The notes beneath the pieces are model-generated. The model saw only the letters and a program-made list of their open reading frames with translations. It was not told where the DNA came from and searched no databases. Of a DNA stretch of 64,000 nt, positions 47,101-53,242 are shown one piece after another. Numbering within the stretch: the first letter of the stretch is position 1; every line of letters begins with the position of its first letter. Origin of the DNA: an uncultured Flavobacteriaceae bacterium (lineage in GTDB: Bacteria > Bacteroidota > Bacteroidia > Flavobacteriales > Flavobacteriaceae); assembly GCA_947488435.1 (NCBI GenBank), contig CANKZG010000001.1:798308-862307 (forward strand). Reading direction: 5' to 3'. Position numbers and translations under genes: made by a program.

Positions 47101-50100
47101 CACAAACTAATGGAGTTTGGAAGGCTGTAATATCATCTATTGCAACATCATTACCACTGGTTGCACCGTTTAAAGTTCGTATAACAATATCTAGGTTAGT
47201 AAGTGCTCCTGGATTTAGGTTTACAGTGTAATTATGCCAGTCATCTGCATTGAGATTTTTAGGAACCAAGCCTGTAGTTGTACTTGCAATTACAGCCAAA
47301 GTTGACGTATTTACCAACTGTATTTCTAAGTTAGGATCGTCTTGGGTATTCCCAACCCCTCCTCGTAAAAGATTAAATGCTTCTAGAGAAATTGTAATGT
47401 CTCTATTGGGAACTATTTCTATATTTCTTCTTGCATATACAATACCATTTGGTCCAGCAACACCACCAACATTTATAGCCAAAAATCTTCCCCCTACATT
47501 TCCTGTATGATCATTAGGATTTCTCCAAGCGCCAAATGGGGATGTAATCGACTGCGTTACGGAGTATTCCCCATCATTTATTGTAGTTGGTGCACCAGGA
47601 TCACAAGCGTGTACAGAGCCATCTTGAGGTTCATAACAATAAGCCGGGTCAATTTCTGCAATACTTGTATTAGCCCCAACTCCAAAGTCTTCCAATAAAA
47701 GATTACTTGGTGTTGGTATCGCGTTTGCAGTATAATTAATTGTAATGGTATGTGTTCCTGTGGCGACATCTGTAAATATGTTGGAATCTGCAGGTGTATT
47801 TGGTACCGTATTTATTTCGTAAGTATAATCAAAATCTGTAGTGTTTGATGAGGTTACCGTAATAATACCTTCTCCTTCACAATCATAATCTACTGTAGCA
47901 GTAAAGTCAGGTTCTTGAACAGGGTCTGGAACGGTTACGGTCATTGGGAAAACACAACCGTTGGCATCACGTACGGTAAGATTGTGTGTTCCAGATAGTA
48001 GAGAAGCAATACTACTAGAGCCGTAGGTGCTACCTCCGTCAAAACTGTATTCATAAGGTGCTGTTCCGCCAAGAACATTGGTAATTCTGACCTCTGCACT
48101 ATTTCCTGGGTTACATTCTACAAGTTCCGTAACACCTGCCGAAGCGGAAAGTGTAAACGGTTCCGTGATGGAATAAATTTCAGAAACCTCACAGTTATTA
48201 GCATCGCGAACACGTACGGTATAACTACCAGCAGCTTGATTTACAAAAGTGGCACTGGTTTGATACGTTGTACCGTTATCTAAGCTATATTCATAGGGTC
48301 CAGAACCACCTGTAATACCTACTGTTATTGTAGAAGTGGAAGATCCACTACAAACAATATCGGTATTTGTTATATTTAAAGCTAAGGCAGCATCCTGTGT
48401 AATTGTAAGGTCAAAAGGGGTCTCGCAGAAATTGGCACCTCCGTTGTTATCTCTTACATATATGTCATAATCTCCACCACCAGTTACGGTAATAATATTG
48501 GAAGCAGCAAAATCCCCTGCACTTGGCGTTACACCATCTCCTACAAGAGCATATACATAATTTCCATCTCCTCCAGCAGCAGTAATCGTAACATCAGAAG
48601 TTGTAGTACAAGCAGAAATGTTCGCAGCAGTTGCCGTAACGGTTAGCTCTGGATTTATGGCTATCGCTTGCGTATCCGTGCAGTTTTTTCCATCCCTTAC
48701 GGTAATGGTATGATTTCCAGGAGCAAGTCCAGAAAACGAATTTGGAGTTCCAAAAGGACCTCCATTTATACTATATTCAAAATTTCCATCTCCCCCTGAA
48801 AGTACATTGGCAGTAAGTGTTAAACCAACAGCATCATCGTAGCAAACCGCATTAGGAACGATCTCTAAAACAGGAGCTACAACATCATCTAAAGTGAAGG
48901 TAGTATTTATAGAACAACCATTAGCATCAGTAATACTAACGCTGTATAAACCAGCTTGGGTAAGACCATTAAAACTTCCTGTGGCGTTAAGGGGAAGCGT
49001 TGTTGCATCAGGTTGTGTTACTTCATACGTATAACCTCCCCAACCACCAGCAGCAGTAACTACAACGCTGCCGTCTGTAGGGCAAGTAGGTTGAGTCTCT
49101 ACTAGAGTTGCTGTTAGTGCAGCCGTTGGTTCACTTATGGCAACGGTAGCGGTATCTGTACAATTGGTTGTATTGTCTGTTATAGTAATGGTATAGGTTT
49201 CGGCTCCTAAGGTGTTTAACCCAGGAATTGATGTTGCACTAACACCCGTATTGCTGGTAATTAATGTATTAGCACTGTCTCTAACCTCATAATCGTATGT
49301 TGTGGCAAATCCGCTTACCGTAAAAGCAATTTCTCCATCCGTATCTCCAAAGCAGGTTACATTACGATTTAGTTGCCCTAAGACATTGATCGGAGTTATA
49401 TTAGCTACGGTATAATCTTCTGAGTAGACACAACCCTTTGCATCTGTTACCTGAAAAGTATAGGTTCCTGGTGCAAGATCTGTAAAATCAGCATTATTAG
49501 CATTGTTTACAACACTTGCCGCCGGAGCTATAATTTCATAAACAAAAGGAGCGTTGCCATTGGTAACAGCTACGGAGACATCAGCGTCCAAATCCGGACA
49601 GGTTATAGCAGTACTTGTAAAAGCTAAATCTGTAGGCGGATTAAGAGGAGCTAGAGTAATTGCGTTCGTAGGAAAAGTACAGCCATTGGCATCTCTTATG
49701 GTAATCGTATAAGTACCGTCGGTAAGGTTGGAAAAAGTTTGGGCACCAGCGCCATTTACAAAGTTAATTCCATCAATACTATATTCGTATGGGGCGGTAC
49801 CTCCAGTAACATTTTGCGCTTCAATAATACCATCTTGTAAGCAGGTGTAATCTTGTAAAAGAGCAGCCGTACCGGTAACCCCGTCTACAGGGCCACTAAT
49901 GGTAAAACTTTCTGTAAAATCACATGAGGTATTCCCTCTTGATTGTGTCAAGACCACATCATAATTCCCTTGCGGCAAACCTGTGAATACACCGGAAGAA
50001 TTATTGGCAACAGTTCCGTCAGGATATGTTAATTCATAATCTATTTGATATCCATTTGATGCCGTAATATTGAAACTTACTGATCCGTCTTCGATGCCAA

Positions 50101-53100
50101 AACAACTTTCATCAGTAGTTGCAAAGGTGTATTCCACAGAAGGTTCAAAATTAATGGTTACAATATTCGAAAAAGCAAAACAATTGTTGTTGTCAACAAC
50201 AACGAAGCTATAGTCTCCAGGATTAAGAATATCGAAAATAACACTGGTTTGAAAAGCGGAAGCAGGAATATCGCTAACTGAAGCGTAAAGGTCTCCACCT
50301 ACTCCTAAAGGATCCGTAAAAGACCATAAAGCGTAACTATGTGGAGGTTGACCTCCAGAAGAATTCATTTGAATGTTTCCCTCTCTACAAGTGATATGTT
50401 GTGAAACTTGGGCTTGTAAATCCAGATCTGTAAAATCTTGAATCGTTACTTGTTCGGTGTATGTACAACCATCGTCGGTTGTAGCCAAGATGTCGTACAC
50501 CCCAGGGTTTAGGTTCTCAAAAGTGTGATTGTTATCTGTTGAGGGTCCGAAGGTGTCAACGGAAGTACCGCCTTGAGAAATCTCGTAATAATATTGAGGT
50601 TCTACATCTAAAACAGAGATACTTATTTCACCCAAGCCCGTACAATCTGTATCACGCGATGTTACATCTACTTGAAAGTCACGTTCGCGAATACCAATAT
50701 CTTCTAGAATAAATTCACATCCTCCTACAACACCTTGTTGACGTAATTGTACATCAAAAGCACCATTAGCAGTGATATCGAAACTAGGACCGTTATTGGC
50801 ACTATACGGCACAAGAACATTTCCAGTTACAGCATCTAACAACTGATATTCATAATCTGCAGGCACATTTGTTATGGTAATGTTTCCTGGATTGACACAA
50901 ATTATATCTGTAATATTAGCTTGCGGATCAAGGGGGTTTTTAAATACATTAAAGTAAAAACGGCTAAAACATCCATTTTGATAGTTGATAACCAGACGAT
51001 ACTGTCCCGCATCAGCTGCATCAAAAGAATTCCCTGTAGCAACGGTATTCCATGTACAACCATTATTGGTATTAGCACAGTTGGTTGTTGCTGCGCTGCA
51101 ACTAGCCTCATCTAATAATTCCCATTCTATACTGTCTGCATCAGGAATGTTTATTTGAATAAGTTCGGTGTCGTTTAATCCACACAAGAATATTTCTGGA
51201 AGCAAACTTCCATCGTTAGGACAGGTTAAAATCTGACCTTCAACGGTATTGCTAGTATCGTTTATTAGAGTGGTTATCGGATTGGTTTGTGTAGTACCGA
51301 AAAGTGTAACGGTAATTATTTCCTGAAACCCTTTACATGGATCAGCAACAATTTTATCTACAATGTATACGCCAACTTCATCAACCAAAATAGTACTTGG
51401 GTCTGAGTCGGGATCTCCATCATCAATTAAGGTATCTCCTGCGTCAATAAGCCCATCGGCATTTTCGTCGATGTACCAGATATAAGAATCGAAGTTATCT
51501 CCTGCATCTAGAAGCACTTCATCTCCACACAATTGAACAGTTCTACTAAAATCACAACTGGTGAGATCGTCTAACAAGAAGTTTGTAGCACCTGGGGTTA
51601 CAAAACCACAATCGTTGAAATCTGTTACACTGGGGTCATCAGAAATTTCATTGTCATTTATAACACCTCTATAGGTAGAAAATGCTATGTTTTCAATACG
51701 ATCGGTACATGCGTTTACAAAATCAAAACAATTTTCAGCAACACGAACTCGCATTCGTATAGATGAAATAGGATCGTTTTCTTCTACTAAGCCATCAGGA
51801 ATAGTAAAAGTGATGGTCCTTGCGGGTTGGTCATAAACATAGGTTACACCAGGGGGCAATGTTATATTTGTTTCTAATAAGGTTGTATTGATCGGTAAAA
51901 CATCGCGTATGGTATATCCAGTTGCATCATCATTTCCAATGTTCCGAAAAGAAAGCACATAATCTAATTGCTGCCCTAAGTTTACACCGGCACCTGTAAT
52001 GTCATTTCCGGCGATATCTTCAACTCTTTTTTCTAAAACAATGTCTGGTTCAATAATATCAATTCCGAAGGTCACTAAAAATGCACCAAACCAATCACTA
52101 GAAGTGCTTAATCTTAAGGTAGCACCAGTTTCTGCGTTACCTATTAAAGTATTCCCAGGGTTGGCGATTTCAAAAATATCAGAATCGTATCCTAGAGTAT
52201 TGGTACTGTTGATATTTCTGTTGGTTACATGTGCTCCATCAATGGTGATACTAGAATTAAAAAAGTTATTGGTAGGGTTTAAGGTGTTGGATAGGTTAGT
52301 AAACCCTGTACCCGCATTTGCAAGAGATTCTATACTAAAAGTATCTCCGGTAAGATCTGTTTCTCCTTCTAAAACACCTACTCCGATTCTTGCGTTTACG
52401 GCACCTACGGGAATAGTGTTAAATCCATCTACAGTAATATCGGTTATTGATGAAGCTGCTGAGATTGTAGTTACGCCTTCGTACCCATCAAAAGTAGAGA
52501 TGTATCGACCTGGTAAATTTGGGTTTTCATAAATTACAACAAGGGTCCAACCTGCTGCACCATAAGTAGTAAACCCTCGGGTACCTCTTACATTGGCAAC
52601 AAAATATTCCCCTCTAGGATCAGCCAATGCCTGCAATTCATTAGTTACATTTTTATAACATACATAAGGACTATCGTTAATTCCAGCCGTAAATCCATCT
52701 ACAATGATATCGTCCTCTTCCCCTACTGGATCGGCGTTATTGTCTGCTTGAATATCAATGTACGAACCTCCTGGTACTTGAAACTTTATACTTGTAAAAT
52801 CAAATCGATTAAGGTCATTACGAGGTTCGGCAGGATAAACAAAATTGCTCCTTCGTTCCACATCATAATTACCGGCCCAATAGAGTCCAGCATAGTAAAT
52901 CCTTGAACAATCAGGAAGCTCGAGCGTGGAGCTCGTAGAGCTAAATGTTGTTGGGTCGCTATCGATATCAATATACTCCCTGTGCCAGTTGTTGTTTCCT
53001 AGGCTGCCATTATAAGGCTCATCCGTATTGGTAGCATTAAAAACCCAGTCAACTCGGTTCATAACGCTATTAGATAAGAACGTATAATCTCCCTTAATGT

Positions 53101-53242
53101 TTATATAACTTAGCGATGGATCCGTTTCATTTTGTAAACGAGGCCCAAATGCAACTTGAGCTTCTACTTGGGAAGAAAATAAAAACCCTATTAATATGAC
53201 GGCGAATAAAACGCCCTTGTTTTTAAACAAACTTGGTTTCAT
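35135..53242 (-). CDS. sprB: Giant SprB-like gliding adhesin (T9SS type B cargo)
   Basis: From ATG 53242 the product has about 6035 residues: signal peptide (1-29, VEAQ), an N-terminal non-repeat region (to about 400), a DUF11 module (about 395-500), a Cys-containing region, then dozens of 80-90-residue SprB repeats (C..., GGxxPYxYxL, F..L..GxYxIxVxDxxGC). The last 85 residues are a CHU_C/type B sorting domain (FFTPNGDGENDVF ... WDGLYNN ... NFTLYR). A GTG at 53278 also opens the frame but would place 12 residues before the signal peptide. The ATG shares one base with the upstream stop (TAATG). F. johnsoniae SprB (about 6500 residues) is the mobile adhesin of gliding. Two classes of long super-repeats and one inserted domain (47105-47722) are described in the findings. 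Confidence 0.92.
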   Translation of the reverse strand: MKPSLFKNKGVLFAVILIGFLFSSQVEAQVAFGPRLQNETDPSLSYINIKGDYTFLSNSVMNRVDWVFNATNTDEPYNGSLGNNNWHREYIDIDSDPTTFSSTSSTLELPDCSRIYYAGLYWAGNYDVERRSNFVYPAEPRNDLNRFDFTSIKFQVPGGSYIDIQADNNADPVGEEDDIIVDGFTAGINDSPYVCYKNVTNELQALADPRGEYFVANVRGTRGFTTYGAAGWTLVVIYENPNLPGRYISTFDGYEGVTTISAASSITDITVDGFNTIPVGAVNARIGVGVLEGETDLTGDTFSIESLANAGTGFTNLSNTLNPTNNFFNSSITIDGAHVTNRNINSTNTLGYDSDIFEIANPGNTLIGNAETGATLRLSTSSDWFGAFLVTFGIDIIEPDIVLEKRVEDIAGNDITGAGVNLGQQLDYVLSFRNIGNDDATGYTIRDVLPINTTLLETNITLPPGVTYVYDQPARTITFTIPDGLVEENDPISSIRMRVRVAENCFDFVNACTDRIENIAFSTYRGVINDNEISDDPSVTDFNDCGFVTPGATNFLLDDLTSCDFSRTVQLCGDEVLLDAGDNFDSYIWYIDENADGLIDAGDTLIDDGDPDSDPSTILVDEVGVYIVDKIVADPCKGFQEIITVTLFGTTQTNPITTLINDTSNTVEGQILTCPNDGSLLPEIFLCGLNDTELIQINIPDADSIEWELLDEASCSAATTNCANTNNGCTWNTVATGNSFDAADAGQYRLVINYQNGCFSRFYFNVFKNPLDPQANITDIICVNPGNITITNVPADYEYQLLDAVTGNVLVPYSANNGPSFDITANGAFDVQLRQQGVVGGCEFILEDIGIRERDFQVDVTSRDTDCTGLGEISISVLDVEPQYYYEISQGGTSVDTFGPSTDNNHTFENLNPGVYDILATTDDGCTYTEQVTIQDFTDLDLQAQVSQHITCREGNIQMNSSGGQPPHSYALWSFTDPLGVGGDLYASVSDIPASAFQTSVIFDILNPGDYSFVVVDNNNCFAFSNIVTINFEPSVEYTFATTDESCFGIEDGSVSFNITASNGYQIDYELTYPDGTVANNSSGVFTGLPQGNYDVVLTQSRGNTSCDFTESFTISGPVDGVTGTAALLQDYTCLQDGIIEAQNVTGGTAPYEYSIDGINFVNGAGAQTFSNLTDGTYTITIRDANGCTFPTNAITLAPLNPPTDLAFTSTAITCPDLDADVSVAVTNGNAPFVYEIIAPAASVVNNANNADFTDLAPGTYTFQVTDAKGCVYSEDYTVANITPINVLGQLNRNVTCFGDTDGEIAFTVSGFATTYDYEVRDSANTLITSNTGVSATSIPGLNTLGAETYTITITDNTTNCTDTATVAISEPTAALTATLVETQPTCPTDGSVVVTAAGGWGGYTYEVTQPDATTLPLNATGSFNGLTQAGLYSVSITDANGCSINTTFTLDDVVAPVLEIVPNAVCYDDAVGLTLTANVLSGGDGNFEYSINGGPFGTPNSFSGLAPGNHTITVRDGKNCTDTQAIAINPELTVTATAANISACTTTSDVTITAAGGDGNYVYALVGDGVTPSAGDFAASNIITVTGGGDYDIYVRDNNGGANFCETPFDLTITQDAALALNITNTDIVCSGSSTSTITVGITGGSGPYEYSLDNGTTYQTSATFVNQAAGSYTVRVRDANNCEVSEIYSITEPFTLSASAGVTELVECNPGNSAEVRITNVLGGTAPYEYSFDGGSTYGSSSIASLLSGTHNLTVRDANGCVFPMTVTVPDPVQEPDFTATVDYDCEGEGIITVTSSNTTDFDYTYEINTVPNTPADSNIFTDVATGTHTITINYTANAIPTPSNLLLEDFGVGANTSIAEIDPAYCYEPQDGSVHACDPGAPTTINDGEYSVTQSITSPFGAWRNPNDHTGNVGGRFLAINVGGVAGPNGIVYARRNIEIVPNRDITISLEAFNLLRGGVGNTQDDPNLEIQLVNTSTLAVIASTTTGLVPKNLNADDWHNYTVNLNPGALTNLDIVIRTLNGATSGNDVAIDDITAFQTPLVCASSRDITAVVEPGNAFAANIISFTDISCNGLSDGAITFEVENFDAATGFEYSLDGGSTYTTSTISPVTTPAVLGLGAQTILIRRVADTSCATSLNQTISQPDAVVASASVSDVLTCNNTGATITASAIGGVPSYQYQLENTAGTIITPYQAGTTFINVPAGDYIVRARDNNLCEDPIDTAISIAVPNPPTFTITSTECYSGANDATIQVDVTSIPGNGGFLFSLNGAPFVTPSPATDTSFTFTNLGAGTYTIDVRDGFGCPATQQTITINPELTITATAANITACGTDSDVTISAAGGDGLFIYAIVTDGATVSDSDFNASNLITVTGAGDYDVYVRDNNGTRDGGGNPEFCEASFDLNISQDSPIVITPTITQVLCNGESTGAISVAITGGTAPYEYQLEDNSPSVLTPYQTGNSFSNLSASANYVVRVRDANGCDVSLPFTITEPTALNAEASITQAYTCLQLGEITVGNITATSGGSGDYQYRLNGGAWSASTTSGITYTDLIDGTYTIDVRDTNAPTCFTTLTDVIIAPLPTAPTLTDTVSYNCDGSGDITIAPFDASYSYVLDGVLPGQTGANANLFTNVPVGTHTITVDYGSGCTVDTTVIIDNGNRFNATIAGFNDISCAGLNDGDITIAAENFDTGGFEYSVNGGSFITSTVSPVTISTLTAQAYTIVVRDIRDTANCAITLDRTLLQPTALIADADITTEFTCNNTGATITASASGGTPNYEYQLEDNLGAIIAGFDFTTNGSNTIFPNIPAGDYIVRVRDNNGCIDPIDAVITILAPTVPTFTAVPTACYSGANDATIAITIPASPGNGNFQVSLNGAPFITPTPPAMVGDPTIYTFTDLTEGTYTIDVRDGFGCAAVQQTIVIEPAVTATISVTDISSCADGSIDVTAFGGDGDFEYAFVPTTTSPSGLFTSSNSFTVTTGNHGVYDVYVRDQASTGTFCQYVETVTVNAATPIVYTTTPTDPVCFDGVGSIEVDITSGISPFTIQIIDLDNGGASDQTNTNVINTTSTFFNLSPGDYTINVTDVNGCVVTDTPVTINNPDELTADISGVLPASCTSVDPNDYGFQFSNYPTTLGTIEFSADGGLTWIGDNSNPGVTDVLTGFLSGTSVFPSLRTVDGSGNTICQTDLPRFIIPFPLDDLDITISAIVVDCNDLQVTVLGSEGVPDYEYTYSEDPANFNPATAAWTTPLGVGVPHVFTGLVPGRTYIFYVRDSAGCVRQSNVNVNNIAPPPITIVGVPEPSCAGANDGQIAFTITEDTPGELGGMFSWELFEVSNPVAINNGSVIGFTSGDVLNTPIAPLTGLAAGEYFIQIQGAAPNNCVIGSENVILEELDPITANLNVIEDIRCNAPGLIAIENIAGGGGNFTYTVTGPVGFTTITGTPDNPVEIPSNSPAGSYTVTIEDQFGCSANLGSVNLNLSPNPTIDSIDVANCAVPNTVTVNASSTAAQILYSIDGGVNYVDNGGVFTNVTSGTYNISIIDSNGCSATTSVTVQPILQAEVTLTKLIDCTVSPDAEITINVTDGSGNYDYEITDGTGTVVSRTALPTNPFVFTTTTVETYNITVYDNATATPNCSRVFTIDVPAAIAPVFTHTFTDVSCNGANDGTITLAEVDNGLVPLTYVLSPMPAGVVLNGDTFENVPAGTYSVRGTGSNSCFTDINGIVIGEPAPLTVTLNPIVEFLCASPGNIPSNAQIEIASVTGGSLSYVRYEFINDQGTATIADDVVVQDGPNTIYIETNTNGGTYIINAYDSNGCVGSTTATITPFVAISTPTVTITQDLTCTPGNDAEVQLGVTVNPIAATPNLLYSVEGTDNAYSILNQASDSFVGLGIGNYVATITNNDTGCFVQTTFEIEDPNTFEIATATTDVVCFGDDGSVTFTFSDPIGGYSGTYSWEVFNTQGTPTNPADDGLAVATGTSATLTTNLPMGEYRVAVVQDAVPTCPNEVFFNIAGPSDAITASTNITQVSCLLNDGVIEITNALGGFGGYTYFVAPVSDPAPVFPASYQTSPLFAALSGGGAPGTTYQVWIADQNGCQEQLSNVTLVDPTPITATIAITTPNCNGLDGIIDVTAIAGGQGSNYTYQLQRFNGSTFVNLGASQSTTSFSGLGEGQYQVVVNDQINCTSISNTIVLFEEIDPVATIVKAIDCTINPGGEITITQSGGSGSFDYDVTFPDGTTTATNTTGVFTGLTQVGLYTFTITDQTVGHSCSKTITQNLIDPIDPALNVDAFTDVSCNGADDGSITVSALDSGLTPYTFEITLASGGSLTVPYAPSSTTATTATFTGLPGSAAGITYTITGTSINGCTSTITQTIVEPDPIVVPPSTVAEFGCSVGNNQDNATITINASGLSGGSGVYTRYEFVNDQGTATTADDVVVQDGANEIYTETNILGGSYIINVYDSNGCIGSTTAFINPFDELQSASVAIVDPISCSNAGEDITIDAVSAITNFTANPANYDFRILPGGTFQASNMFNDLPVGTHNFEIRNIATGCVISTSHTISEPNTFDIVVNTLNDVVCFGTETGEITLSITDATYSGPFNWIIWDTNGTPVDLTDDTLVRNGTSPTNGPTGAIPLFGGDYIVEVIQNNFPQCTNTQAFTISAPSAPITGTTNVSPITCIGNDGVIEITNVAGGWGGYSYFVGTSAPAGVGDYVSNPRFDLLAPGTYEAWVLDANGCSEMIQNGIVLADPTPITATLQVNQENCTNLQGELEVVGTTGGQNSNYSYQLFRNGTPFGAQQTSPLFTGLGAGTYTVEVTDQFSCSFITAAEILFEEINLSATIVKPIDCTATPDGEITITANGGSSNLDFSVTFPDGTTTATNTTGVFTGLSQAGTYTFEVQDLDTTNPICLKQITAILDNPTPVTLGTHIVEDVSCNAGSDGSVSIVLTPTSNGVNDNPVYTYNLYDAAGTTLITGPQNSAIFAGLTAGNYTVEAVSARGCSATEVITIAEPTALAITAAATAFNCAPDNTTNTAQLTITVEDGATTPGVLSGTGPYLYSIDNTNFQTSNIIDIVDTGSVQNITVYVRDANNCSTTTNVVLQPLNNFTATVSQTAAINCLTNQEEILVSISDNGNPANTYTYELLPIGNPNGILTGTPTGTSATFDLLATGTYTIRVTDTTTGCYVDTLPYEVAPYDLIEVVANPTAAVTCFNDTNGALEVTVNGYTGNYDYVVLDSAGNATAIAGTANTSANPFIINGLSGGNYSVRVTESDPSSTFCTDDSNSITILSPDAALVADPVPSANVTCTNDQGEILVDPVGGYAPYDIVLTNTTTGQTYTQDDVTAFVFSGLSEGSFTATVTDDNGCVYVGTTSLTRPAPITADITASITQLQCFGDTNASVSALNILGGSGAYQYQLNYYDNAGTTITATSGGQQSPVFNNLGAGIYSITVSDGLSCDVETILVTISDPTEVMASLAQTAQLTCVDNNAALTLTATGGTGPYRYSLDGTPGSYVAMSGGNTHSFTNLSVGTYQYFVQDSNGCASMISNQVVIDAIPTLTVTVDTSAAVINCNAENTAVIFAQATGGLGSYSYELYSDAALTNLVAGPQTDGQFRDLFAGDYYVRVTSSDCETASGIITITEPTPLTYTDTVSNITCQGANDGSISVSLAGGSGGYIYAISPNLNQFDTENTFTDLAPGTYTIIAQDVNGCFEQLDYTITEPLAITVDTTILPEVCSGSEDGSIAITITGGTAPYSTAFNSNNPGDFVPGQTNFNNLAAGTYVIFVRDAQGCETNVIAEIEAGVNLNATVTPIYECSGDTPTNRLEIVLEDQTVANDVLYALNSTDPLDFVLTTSFSAMAPGTHYIAITHANGCINTIPFEIEDFEPLQITLQQNNINEITAIAAGGNPVYNFRFGDVDNGDDNTFIINRTDTYTVILTDENGCEVAADIFIEFIDIEIPNFFTPNGDGENDVFIPENIEAFPQILTIIFDRYGREVYRMGANDPGWDGLYNNSELPTGDYWYVIKLNGENDTREFVGNFTLYR
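38721..44452 (-). repeat. Class II super-repeats in the giant adhesin
   Basis: A block of about seven SprB repeats recurs. The anchor K-(L/A/P)-IDC, read as GTACAATC on the plus strand, begins at 42543, 40632 and 38721, so both spacings are 1911 bases (637 residues). The ordered modules also recur: a segment ending DDVVVQDG, an EPNTF segment, a QGTPTNP/NGTPVDL segment, a GG(F/W)GGY(T/S)YFV segment and FEEI just before the anchor. The DDVVVQDG anchors are 1944 bases apart, so the copies carry compensating in-frame indels. The upper limit is approximate. Confidence 0.75.
44509..48682 (-). repeat. Class I super-repeats in the giant adhesin
   Basis: The Cys codon of RDG(K/F)(N/G)C lies at 48682, 46324 and 44509. 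The second spacing is 1815 bases (605 residues) and the first 2358 (786 residues). Ordered modules recur in each copy: (I/V)TATAANI(T/S)AC, GGDG, (D/N)YDVYVRDN, VCSGSST/LCNGEST, FTDISCNGL, TCNNTGATITASA and ECYSGANDAT. The first interval is longer chiefly because of an inserted domain at 47105-47722. Confidence 0.75.

Noticed and set aside
51999-52532. 177-codon open frame on the plus strand, opposite the N-terminal part of the giant adhesin
   Set aside because: It is antisense to clear signal-peptide and DUF11 coding sequence, has no start context or family resemblance, and similar antisense frames occur all along the adhesin gene because of its repeated codon pattern.
35135-53242. Regular repeats that could suggest a CRISPR array or satellite DNA
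   Set aside because: The periodicity is at protein level with diverged DNA, in a single open frame. There are no short identical direct repeats with unique spacers and no cas genes.
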